Source of the DNA: Zygosaccharomyces rouxii
Lineage: Eukaryota; Ascomycota; Saccharomycetes; Saccharomycetales; Saccharomycetaceae
NCBI RefSeq assembly: GCF_000026365.1
Contig: NC_012991.1
Coordinates: forward strand, 1 to 64,000
Reading direction: 5' to 3'
Length of the DNA: 64,000 bases
In this document: positions 49,049-59,100 of the stretch, in pieces
Position numbering within the stretch: the first letter of the stretch is position 1
How the letters are laid out: each line of letters opens with the position of its first letter
Made by a program: the position numbers and the translations under genes
The notes under the pieces: generated by a model
What the model saw: only the letters and a program-made list of their open reading frames with translations
What the model was told of the DNA's origin: nothing
Databases searched by the model: none

Positions 49049-49783
49049 ATGGTAGTTATAAATTTGAGCCAGAATTTGCTCAGATCCTGTTGTCATCACC
49101 AACAAGGTGTACGTCTCATTACCTATCTACATTCAGGACCTCGTGTACGTGGGTTGAAAAGAGATCCTGTTAGTTACTTAAAGAGCCCCAATGGAATCTC
49201 ATATACGGATGTTAAACTCTCGGAATATAAGTCAAAGGTCCAAAATGCTTTACAGTTCGAAAGATGTGGAATTGATCTTCCTGAGGGACTAGTTTTACAA
49301 TGTTTTACCCATAAGTCATTCGCACATGGCTCTAAACCATATAATGAAAAGTTGAACGTGTTAGGATCTCAATTCCTTAAATATCAGGCCGCTATTCATT
49401 CACTAAGGCACAAGGATCAATTATCACCAGTACCTTCAGATAACGTCCAACAACCATTAAATGGACTTAATTTCACAAATTTGGGAACCGCTGTAGCCAA
49501 GTTAATCATTTCCAAAATTTCTACAGCACAATATATCAAGGAAAAACAATTAGATTCTTTAATTTTTTGGAAAATGAGAGATGCTACAAAGGATGGTCGT
49601 TATAATGGTGAAAACACGGTTTTCACTAGTGCATTGAATGCTCTTGTAGGAGCAATATTAATCAGTAATGGTCCTGAGAAAGCTGCAAATTTCGTTCAAC
49701 AAGTACTTTTGAATGGGGAAAATGATGTCAATCTCGTTAAAATTGCTAACCAACAATCTCAAGTGTTATCAGCTAAATCATGA
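49049..49783 (+). CDS. MRPL15: mitochondrial ribosomal protein, RNase III-like
   Basis: The 244-residue protein is the Mrpl15 (mL57) type: a mitochondrial large-subunit protein with an RNase III fold that has lost the catalytic acidic signature. The fold is seen as LQCFTHKSFAHGSKPYNEKLNVLGSQFL (about residues 85-115), where active RNase III would have ERLEFLGDAVL, and NALVGAILISNGPEKAANFV (about 200-220). S. cerevisiae Mrpl15 is 253 residues. The longest frame starts at TTG (49001); the ATG at 49049 gives the expected length and a mildly hydrophobic, basic N-terminus consistent with mitochondrial import. Its neighbours are ATG39 and SPA2/SPH1, as YLR312W-A in S. cerevisiae. Confidence 0.9.
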   Translation: MVVINLSQNLLRSCCHHQQGVRLITYLHSGPRVRGLKRDPVSYLKSPNGISYTDVKLSEYKSKVQNALQFERCGIDLPEGLVLQCFTHKSFAHGSKPYNEKLNVLGSQFLKYQAAIHSLRHKDQLSPVPSDNVQQPLNGLNFTNLGTAVAKLIISKISTAQYIKEKQLDSLIFWKMRDATKDGRYNGENTVFTSALNALVGAILISNGPEKAANFVQQVLLNGENDVNLVKIANQQSQVLSAKS

Positions 49784-50043
49784 TTCACCATCTCATCTTC
49801 TCATTCATTTATCATACATGTAATTTAATGTCTGTAAATAGGTTAAATAGACAACAATCTAATGTGCCGTCAAGTCACTGACAGAAATTGGCTGATGGAA
49901 ACAAATTAAAAAGGATAAAGAGGTCCTTATACAAAGTAAGATCAAATTATTTATAACCAAAATATATGCGGGTATAGTATTTACAATACAAGAGGTAAAG
50001 TGATATACAATTGAAGAAAACAGAAAGTCTTGTTATAATACAG

Positions 50044-53000
50044 TTAGTTCAAACGAGAGTTTAGGAACTCGATTTCTTCCTTGAGGGATGCTTCCTCCAC
50101 CGTTTTTACCAATTCCTTTGTACACTTGGCGATGTCGAAAGCGATACCTGCTAATCTTTGTTTGAAATGTTTGTTTGCGTAATTTTCATCTTCAGGGTTA
50201 TCATTAAATCCGCCACTACGATTTAATTGACACAGTGTAGTCATTCTCAAATAGCAGTCTTCTAAACTTTTCACAACCCATGATCCGTGCTCTTTCAAAC
50301 TTGCATTACGGCTTTGATTCATAGAAATACTCGTAGCATCAACCATCTGTCTAATTACTTGGCTAATGGCATTGGATTCTTTTCTCAAATTACCTTTGGT
50401 AGCATGTGGCTCTTTGATAGATGTCAATAAAGATTGGATCGTTGCAATTACTTGTAACGATTGATGTTCCAAATATAACAAAAGTTCGGACAGTGTGTTA
50501 TCTGGATTCTCAATATCGAAAGCATCAACATCAAAAATATAATCACCATCATCAGTCCTGGTACTTGCTAAACTTCTAGTTCCTGGACTTCTACCAACGG
50601 GACTATTTAACGAGGGCGTCTTACCGGAAGGCGTTTTTACAACCTGAGGCCTGAAAACGGAACTTCTCATTACAGGAGTCTTGGGAACGTTAGGACTTTT
50701 AGTTACATCATCATTTTTAGAGAATTCAGCCTTGCCATTAGAAGGATCATGCGTTTGACTGTTAGATGAGAATAGCTTCACAGGTTGGAATTGAGGCGCT
50801 ACAGAACGAGCTGACTTGGGAGCTGATGCATCTGTAACATCTTTTTCTTCGGAAAATGATGGACCAGCGTTTAAATCATCTGAAGGCTCATCGATAGACG
50901 TTAGATGCTGTTGATTGGTTTCCTCAGCGGTACCAGGAAGGACAGATAAATCGCTCGCACCACGTCCCTTGCTTTTGTTGTAAGTATTTTCAGAAAGAGA
51001 CCTGCTATCATCCTTTGAATGAGAGTAGTCATTGTTACGGTTTTCTATACCCTTGGAATTGTTGATGTCTTTTTCTTCTGGTTTACTCTTAGAATTATTA
51101 GAGTTTTGCTCCAAACGATCAAATCCATTTTCCGTAAATGCGTCTTTGAAGGAATCAGCATCATAGTCATCTTCTTCATCAGTGCTGTCCCAAGGTCTAT
51201 GCGTTTCTTTATACTTATCATCTTTCACATTATTCCCTAAAGGAAATGAATCATGATCTGGTTTCGGGGTGTTCTTACTTGAAGCAGATGAGCTTTTGCC
51301 TTGGCCAGTGCTTGCCTCGTTGTGATCTTTGAAGTATTCTCCCGGATTGGTCATTGAATCATCGACATCCTCAAAACCTGTCAAATCAGATTTATTTCCC
51401 CGGGTATCTCTGCTATTATGCGAAATATCTTGGTCTCCCTCCTTGTGAGGTGGAGCTCCGTCTTGCACCTTTCTCGAAAACTCTTCTTTTGGATGATTCT
51501 GAGAAGAAGCATCGTATGAAGCTGGTTGGCGCTGTTTGTCTTGGTTGTGGCCTCTGTCCCTCATTTGTTCAGGAACGCTAAAATTCGAACTCTGATTTGA
51601 TCCCGAAGGGATACCAAAAGGTCTGTTGTTAAGTTTCAGATCGGTTTTTTCCGAAAGACCAAGGCCAGCTGGCTTCTCTCTAGCCTCAGAATTACTACCG
51701 TGGAAGTTTTCCTGCTGAATCAATGGGGAGCCGCGGCTAGCACCATTTTCCTCCTTCAAAGATTGTTTGAAAGCGCGGAAAACAGAACCATCATCACTCA
51801 TATAAGGGCTATTGTTAAAATCACTTCCTTCTTCATTTTCATCCTCACTTGGGATGTCGGCAAATGTCTTCTTGAGTTTGTCAGTCAAGTTCGAATTCGT
51901 TGGAGGTTGTGGAATGTTGCTGAAATAGAAATTTGGTAATTTCGAAGGAACTTCTTTGTCTTGACCGACCGAGCTATTTTCAAGAGACCCTGATCCACCT
52001 CTAGGTGTGATGTCCGTTTCTCCGTTACCATCATTTAATGTGACAAATGGAGTGGCATTATTATTTTGAGGAATACCACCTTTCATGACATCAGGAGCAT
52101 TTTCATTAAAAGGGGCATCTCTTAAGCCATCACCAATCATGGTGCCAGCAGCACTTTTACCAAAAGGTTCATCTTTTGAGCTGCTACCGACTTCCATGCT
52201 TTTATCATCGCGGGAAGATGTAGAGCCAACTGGTGCTGGTGCGGCACCAGACTCTCTATCCTTCTCATAATTGTTGGCATGTGGGGGAGAATTGGAATTT
52301 GCGTCCCTTGAGTTAACGCCATTGAAGTTAGGGTTGGAGTCATCAGAGTTTTCGCTGCTTTTTTCAAGTGATTTTTCTAGTGGTGTTGGTTTCTTATTCT
52401 CCCTATAAGCAGCTTCTAAACCTTTGTTCTGGGTTGTTGAAGAAGAAGCTACATTTGAGTTATCATCAGAATCCTTATTGAAAGACGGACTAGTTTTTTC
52501 ACTACCATTGTACTCCTTGCGTGGCCCATTTGAAGAATCATTTTCCTTAGGACTAGCTGATGATGGGGTTGATTCCTTATTGAAACCAGTGGCAGCTATT
52601 TTACTTATGGGGGTACTGGATCCTGTTTCGGGAAGATTGGCATTCTTATCATGATCAGTCACTGTAATATCTCTCTTTCTGTCATCGGAACTACCGTCAC
52701 TAGACTCGTGACCTTTGGGTTGGGTCGCTGCTGCTTGTTTATCTTTTTGTTCTTTGTCAACTTTTAACCCGATGCCTGCATGTGTGGCAAAGGTCCTTAG
52801 TTTCTCTGTGAAGCTTTTACCAGAATTTTTTCTTGGTTTCTCCTCTTGTAATTGTGGTTGTTGTTCTTGTTCTTGTTCCTTTGGTTCACTCTCTTCCTGG
52901 ATATTCTTAGATTCAGTCTTTTCTTGTACGCGCTCAGATTTAGCTGCGTTCTTATGAGCTTCAGGTTCAGTTCTCTCCTGAGAGTCTGGGGTTGAGTTTC

Positions 53001-55824
53001 CTTCAAGTCTGGATATGGCATCCTTGATGGCCTCTGGTGTTCTTCTGATTTCTTCTGGTGATGTCGATTCTATGTTTCCTGTCGAAAATTGTGGAGTATC
53101 AGTGTTCTTCGAATCTTTGGGGTTCAAAAGTTCTTTAGGTGTATTGTCGGGCGTTGGTTTAGAGATGAATCCTTGTTCCTCATCAGTTTCTAGGTCCTTA
53201 TTGCGAAAAGGATTTATTGAATCATAAGAGTCCTTGTTTTTCACTGAATCACCACTAGCATTGCGATTTTTATTCCCCAAATTAGATATGTCTTTAGATT
53301 CTACAGAGTCACTGATATCGAGAGTTTTATTCTTCACGTCGGGCAGATCTCTGGATGACATTGAGTCATCACCACGGTAAGGGTCATTGACAGCGCTAGG
53401 AGCATTGTTTTTCTTCATCGAGTCAACAGCACTTTCATTGTTATCCTTCTTATTCAGTATATCTCTGGGCTTCATAGAATCATTATCATCTTGACTCCTA
53501 TTACCTTGGATGTCCAAACCTTTATTTTCCTGAGGTTTGGAGTTAGTCTCCTTCAGGGAATTTTCTCCTAGTTTCCTTTGATGGTCATCAGAAGGAGAAG
53601 CAGTGCTCAATGGAGTAGATAATGTGGTTGTTCCTTCTGCAGTCGTTGCCCTACTCGTAGCTGTTGATTTTTCTGGAGTAGTATTACCGTTAAACGTCCT
53701 ACTTGGATCGTTTCTGTCGTGGGAATCTGTGAACCATCCATTACTTTTCTTGGAAAAACCTTTATCGTGAGTAGAATCTTTGACTCTTGCGGCCAGCAAT
53801 CCTGGGTCTATACTGCTTGATTGAGATGAAGTGGGAGATGCTTCATTCAACTTTCTTGTCTTTTCGAATGCAAGGCCGGCTGAGGATCCCTTCCCACGAG
53901 ATGCTGGTGATCGTGTATCAACCATAGGTCCGAATGGAAATCCACTAGACTGCTTCCTTGCAGAAGACGGTGTCTTTGCACTCGGACTCATCCCCGCCTT
54001 CTGAGTTATCTTCAGCGGCTTAACGGGAGACATTTCATCTTTTCCAAAATCGTCCTCGAACTTGGTTATGACAGTTGGGTGGTCAAAGGGACTTCTGAAT
54101 TCAGAATTTGCCATATTATGATTACTTGGGGTCGGAGGATCTATGGGAGATTTATCACCATTTAATGCAATTTTACTGCGACCTAGAGCTGCACCCCCGC
54201 GCCCATCACCTTTTATCTTACAGGATCTTACCAAATTGCAAAAGGCAAACGCTAATTCTGATATCGCTGCCTGTACCGTTATTCGTGGTAGTAGTGCTCC
54301 GTAAACTGAAAAATACCTGATAGAAGTGATAGTATGGGACAAAGACGCTTTGAGAAGAATTACTTCTTCTTTATAATCTGGGACGTCCACAAGAACGAAG
54401 AGTTGAGCCACGGTATTTGAAAGACGTGCTAGATCTTCAAATAGTGTATGACCGATATCATCCACATCAGTTTGCAAATCGGTAAACAATTTTTGAATGT
54501 ATTGGTGGAATTCTTGAACAGATTCAAATGGGATAGATCCATCTTGAGCGGCATACCTTGTAACAGATTCTCTATCCAAGGCGAGTTTTTCTAACTCATT
54601 TTTATCGTTATCCGACGACAATGGCAAAGAAGATTTATTTTGAGGCTGTGGATTTCTAGCCCTAGCTTCGAGTTCTGAAACCTTCGCCCTCAGCTTTTCA
54701 TTTTCCACTGTGAGTGATTCGACTTCTGCACTTAACGACCTGAAGTCTTTCTCAAAGTTTTCGCTTGAACTGGTTCCACCTGAGCTTCTTGATTGCCTCA
54801 AACTAGCATTTTCTTTTTTTAATGCCTCTACTTCACTATGCAACTGATCAAGTTTAACTTTATTTTGAGATTCACCTAACGATTGTACAGATCTAGGCTC
54901 ATTTGACACATCCTTGGAAACACCTTCAAAATCGAAAGTACTCGAATTTCTATTTTTGGGAGGATTGACAGTCAAAGTCTCATCACCTCCATGGTTATTG
55001 CCAGTCTCGGTTAGTGCCGGAGAATCAATCACATCTCCGTAGTGGTGATAACTATCAGTAGGATGTAGAATAGGTGTGGTATTGGGTTGTTGTAGCGCGT
55101 TTATGTTGGATGGTGGAGCCGCTTCATTAGATCCCAGATCCCTCGATCCCTGAGTATGATTATTAGTTTTAGGAGTATTAGTATTAATATTGTTGGTATT
55201 CTTGTCACTTTTCTTCGTATCTTGTTCTTCATCAGATGACCAGTCTATAGAGGCCTTTTGCGGGATAACCTTTGAAGTTTGAATAGTCGCAGTGGGAGGT
55301 ACTTGTGAGTTAGATCCATCAGATCCAACAGATATATTTGGATCATTCTTGAAATGGCTCATATTAGTCTTCTTACTATTAGGCGTTGAAGATCCCGCCG
55401 CCACTGTCGATTTACTATTTGTGTTTTCATCCACTTCAGGATCTGGTGGCGTGTTATAACCTCGTCTGGTGATCTCGAAAAGAATATCGTCAACTAAATC
55501 GTTAAATCTAGTATGTGAAAGGTTAGCTAATTTCTGTCTGGCTTGATTTCTTTTCATGTGGAAAGTGGCTTTGGGCAGCAGATATTCTGGTTGTGATTGA
55601 TCATCGCTAATCCTTCTCTGCAATTCGTCATACACATCTGTACTTAACTCATAAAATTGAGATGCCGATAGTTTAAGCAGTTTAGCTCTTGCCTTTTGAG
55701 CTCTTGGTGAATTGGATCTATCGTGTTTGGTCTCAGCATTGTTAAAATATTTCTGTAAGGCCAAGTAATAGCTATGAATTTCTCGATGGTGTGCCGTGGA
55801 GACTTCAGTCCCACTATCCATCAT
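50044..55824 (-). CDS. SPA2: polarisome scaffold Spa2/Sph1
   Basis: The 1,926-residue protein has two Spa2-homology (SHD/GIT-like) repeats at the N-terminus: LQKYFNN to RAKLLKLSASQFYELSTDVYDELQRR (about residues 28-73) and RNQARQKLANLSHTRFNDLVDDILFEITRR (about residues 93-122). These bind MAPK-cascade kinases and Ypt/Msb3-type GAPs. A coiled coil follows (about 320-390), and a conserved segment near 425-535 (FVLVDVPDYKEEVILLK). A very long disordered S/N/D/K-rich middle follows (about 560-1700), then a C-terminal helical domain near 1755-1920. The S. cerevisiae Spa2 is 1,466 and Sph1 661, so the middle is much longer here. The unduplicated locus is the ancestor of both. The scaffold organises Bni1 and actin at the bud tip. 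Confidence 0.95.
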   Translation of the reverse strand: MMDSGTEVSTAHHREIHSYYLALQKYFNNAETKHDRSNSPRAQKARAKLLKLSASQFYELSTDVYDELQRRISDDQSQPEYLLPKATFHMKRNQARQKLANLSHTRFNDLVDDILFEITRRGYNTPPDPEVDENTNSKSTVAAGSSTPNSKKTNMSHFKNDPNISVGSDGSNSQVPPTATIQTSKVIPQKASIDWSSDEEQDTKKSDKNTNNINTNTPKTNNHTQGSRDLGSNEAAPPSNINALQQPNTTPILHPTDSYHHYGDVIDSPALTETGNNHGGDETLTVNPPKNRNSSTFDFEGVSKDVSNEPRSVQSLGESQNKVKLDQLHSEVEALKKENASLRQSRSSGGTSSSENFEKDFRSLSAEVESLTVENEKLRAKVSELEARARNPQPQNKSSLPLSSDNDKNELEKLALDRESVTRYAAQDGSIPFESVQEFHQYIQKLFTDLQTDVDDIGHTLFEDLARLSNTVAQLFVLVDVPDYKEEVILLKASLSHTITSIRYFSVYGALLPRITVQAAISELAFAFCNLVRSCKIKGDGRGGAALGRSKIALNGDKSPIDPPTPSNHNMANSEFRSPFDHPTVITKFEDDFGKDEMSPVKPLKITQKAGMSPSAKTPSSARKQSSGFPFGPMVDTRSPASRGKGSSAGLAFEKTRKLNEASPTSSQSSSIDPGLLAARVKDSTHDKGFSKKSNGWFTDSHDRNDPSRTFNGNTTPEKSTATSRATTAEGTTTLSTPLSTASPSDDHQRKLGENSLKETNSKPQENKGLDIQGNRSQDDNDSMKPRDILNKKDNNESAVDSMKKNNAPSAVNDPYRGDDSMSSRDLPDVKNKTLDISDSVESKDISNLGNKNRNASGDSVKNKDSYDSINPFRNKDLETDEEQGFISKPTPDNTPKELLNPKDSKNTDTPQFSTGNIESTSPEEIRRTPEAIKDAISRLEGNSTPDSQERTEPEAHKNAAKSERVQEKTESKNIQEESEPKEQEQEQQPQLQEEKPRKNSGKSFTEKLRTFATHAGIGLKVDKEQKDKQAAATQPKGHESSDGSSDDRKRDITVTDHDKNANLPETGSSTPISKIAATGFNKESTPSSASPKENDSSNGPRKEYNGSEKTSPSFNKDSDDNSNVASSSTTQNKGLEAAYRENKKPTPLEKSLEKSSENSDDSNPNFNGVNSRDANSNSPPHANNYEKDRESGAAPAPVGSTSSRDDKSMEVGSSSKDEPFGKSAAGTMIGDGLRDAPFNENAPDVMKGGIPQNNNATPFVTLNDGNGETDITPRGGSGSLENSSVGQDKEVPSKLPNFYFSNIPQPPTNSNLTDKLKKTFADIPSEDENEEGSDFNNSPYMSDDGSVFRAFKQSLKEENGASRGSPLIQQENFHGSNSEAREKPAGLGLSEKTDLKLNNRPFGIPSGSNQSSNFSVPEQMRDRGHNQDKQRQPASYDASSQNHPKEEFSRKVQDGAPPHKEGDQDISHNSRDTRGNKSDLTGFEDVDDSMTNPGEYFKDHNEASTGQGKSSSASSKNTPKPDHDSFPLGNNVKDDKYKETHRPWDSTDEEDDYDADSFKDAFTENGFDRLEQNSNNSKSKPEEKDINNSKGIENRNNDYSHSKDDSRSLSENTYNKSKGRGASDLSVLPGTAEETNQQHLTSIDEPSDDLNAGPSFSEEKDVTDASAPKSARSVAPQFQPVKLFSSNSQTHDPSNGKAEFSKNDDVTKSPNVPKTPVMRSSVFRPQVVKTPSGKTPSLNSPVGRSPGTRSLASTRTDDGDYIFDVDAFDIENPDNTLSELLLYLEHQSLQVIATIQSLLTSIKEPHATKGNLRKESNAISQVIRQMVDATSISMNQSRNASLKEHGSWVVKSLEDCYLRMTTLCQLNRSGGFNDNPEDENYANKHFKQRLAGIAFDIAKCTKELVKTVEEASLKEEIEFLNSRLN

Positions 55825-56057
55825 CTTGGAACCTACTCAATACTTGTATGATAATTTCTTCCCTATTTAAATAGAGGCCAAAATAAATTAGAGGAAAGTT
55901 TAAACTAAAAACTTCTATCAAAACCTGAACTGAACGGTCCTTAATGGAGGCACCTTTGAAAGAGAGGACTGGCTAGATTTGTGGAACGTCCTTCACTTCT
56001 TTTTAAAAAGTGAATGAAGGTTCATCTCTTCATGTTTCGCAACAAAACACGAACCGA

Positions 56058-56107
<50 letters not shown>

Positions 56108-56194
56108 CATTTACATGTCATATTTAAAAAAGTCGACGCGTAAACGCGTAAAATTGTTCCACGGAAAGTTTACGCGTAGCGATGAGACGAGCAT
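55825..56194. promoter_or_regulatory. SPA2 promoter: poly-T tract and three MluI boxes
   Basis: A 48-base run of T lies at 56060-56107. Three ACGCGT motifs, the MluI cell-cycle box bound by MBF at G1/S, lie at 56136-56141, 56144-56149 and 56172-56177, about 310-355 bases upstream of the SPA2 ATG. The last box is 18 bases from the stop of the metal ATPase gene. Confidence 0.7.
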
Positions 56195-59100
56195 TCAATT
56201 GAATTTGTGTTCTTGGGAGACTGATGGTAAAACAGTATCTTCTGTTAATGACACCTCCTTGGGCTTGTAGAATCTTAATGCCAAACTGCTCAAGAGCACA
56301 GAAACTGATGAAAATGCCATAGCGGCACTTGCCCATACTGGTGATAGTCTTGCATGTTTGTGAGGGTATATTACGCCTGCAGCGATGGGAACAGTTATAA
56401 CGTTATAGCATATGGCCCATGCGAAATTGAAACGTACCCTTCGGAAAACTTTTTTCGAGAGTTGAAATAAAATCAATAGTGACTTTAAAGTGTAGGTGGA
56501 TGAGAGTAGGACGAAATCACATGAAATCATTGCTAAATCGGAACCAGACGCTAGTGCAATACCTACATCGGCCTTTGCCATAGCAGGTGTGTCGTTAATA
56601 CCATCACCTACCATTGCTACCACAGCAGGTTTACCGTTCTTGCGTCTATAAGTCTGTTGGATCCATTCTACTTTGTCTGCCTTCTCCTGCGGCAAAACTT
56701 CTGCCACTACTTGGTCTATTCCGAGGTCTTTGGCGATAGATCTGGCAGTTAGTTCGTTGTCACCAGAAATCATCCAACATTCAATACCCATTTCTTGTAA
56801 TCCTTTTATAACGCTTGAAGATTCTGGTCTTATTTCATCTCTAGCGGCCAATAGCATAACCGGGAAATAACCAGGCTTTTGGAAAAACTTGGGGCTTTCA
56901 ATGGCTACTATTATTACACTTTTACCTTCCACTTTCCAATCATGAAGAAGTTGTAAATGATGACTGGTTAAACTTACTCCGTTGGAAGACATAAACCTTT
57001 CGTTACCGAGAATTATACCCTCTGGACTCAATTCATTCCAAATGTCATTATTTTCTGTCGTCAGATCAACCCTACCTTTCATTCCTTTACCTGCTACTTC
57101 TTCGGTTTCTGGGACCCTAGTCTTACCTTCTGGTGCAAAATTTTCTGATATGAAATTGGTTACACCAAGTGCTAGTGGATGTTTGGAATTAGCTTCTAAA
57201 TCTCTGACCAAATGAGCAGTGACGGCTCTCATTTTGGGGTTACTAATGATAGCGTAATCACTTATCTTGGGAGCACCACCTTTGGTTAAGGTACCAGTCT
57301 TATCGAAACAAACGACAGAAATTTGGGACCCTTCTTGAAATGCAGCACCACCACCTTTAACCAATATACCATACTTGGCGGCTAATCCAGAACCGACAAA
57401 AAGAGCAGTGGGGGCAGCCAACCCTAAACCACAGGGACATGCGACGACGAAAACTGAGATTGCAAATTCCAGTGACCATACTGCCCAACCTCCGACGTCT
57501 TTATCGAGATAACTACGGGGTAATCTGTGTGAGTAACCTAAACTCAACCATATTATCCAAGTCATGACTGCAAGGAAAGTTATGATAGGAACAAAATACC
57601 CCGTCAGCGCATCTGCTAATTTTTCCACAGGAGCTCTTTTTAATTGACCATCTCTCACGGTGCCAATGATTTTGTCCAATAATGAATCACCTTCTGGTGC
57701 AATCAATTTGGCTACCACGGTACCTCTACCAATGTTTACGGTACCTGTGAATATTTGTTCACCAGGGTAGTGGGTAACAGGTATTGATTCTCCAGTCAAT
57801 GCACTTTCATCAAATTGTGTTTCACCTTGAACTATGATACAATCTGCTGGTGGTGATTCACCAGAACTTATCTTAATGTAGTCCCCTACTTCTAAGTATT
57901 TCACATCAACTGTTCTTTCAGTAGACATGTCAGACTTGTAGTTTTCGAGCAATTTAGCAGAATGCTGTTTCATGGAGCTAAGGTTAGTGATAGCAGCAGC
58001 ACTCTTACTTTTGGAAAACCCCTCCAAAAGTCTACCGATGAGTAGAAAGAAACTTAAAAAAACCACTGAGTCAAAATACGTGGTTGTATCAGGCATTTTG
58101 TCGGTATGCGATTTTTTAGAAGCACTTAATGCCAACAGAATGATACTGGCAAAATATGCCACAGAAGTACCTAATGACATCAACAGGTTCATACTACCAA
58201 ATTTGAAGATTCTTCTCTGCCAATTATTCTTCTGTAACCATAGTGCCCTAACTTCTTTGATGGCTTTCCTGTGGAAAATATCATCAATAAAGAAATAAAC
58301 AGGTGTGCTCAATATGAATAGGATCCAAACAATTTTTGCAACATTACCACGCCACAGAGGCTCCTCTAGCCATCTTCTGAAACCATTACTTTTCTTTAAC
58401 AATGACATACCCACAACCCCAAACACAAATGTTGGGATAGTAACCGCCGTAGTTATGGCCAATTTAATCAGGATTTGTCTAGTATTTTTTTTAGCCATTA
58501 TCTTCAAGTGCTCTTCCAAAGTCAGTTCTTCCACGATACTAATTTTGAAATTGTTATCAGGATTAACTGACACCTCTTTCATTATAGCGTTGACGATTGA
58601 TCTAATTGTAATTCCTTGTCCCACATTTGGGGTATAAGTGAATTTAACGATAGGGTCATTCAGTGACATTGGTTTATCGATAACAATTTCAGATCCTTTG
58701 AATTGCTTCAATGCATTGTAAACTCTTTCAGGACAATGAGAACAGTATATCCCATCAATACGCAGCATGATACTTCTACGAATTGATTTTGAAGGGCCGT
58801 AATTGACAGGCTCTATATTACCAATGGGTTCAAAATCATAACCTGTATCTTCAATAGTTTCTCTCAATTGATCTAACTCATTCTTGCTCTTTGAGTTCAG
58901 TATGAAAATACCTGTCTTTGATACAACGTTAATGGCAACTTCGTCAATGAATGGCAAGTCTTGAACAGCATGGTTGATGGTGGATGCACAAGCTGCGCAA
59001 GTTATACCACCAATGGCTGCGACCATTTTAAATTTCGAATTTTTGGCTACGTTAACAATTCCGATAATTTCTGCATCGTAACCGGAATCTCTAATGGATT

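Noticed and set aside
52797..53021. Frames opposite the SPA2, IMH1 and ACL4 low-complexity regions
   Set aside because: Shadows of biased codon composition in long real genes.
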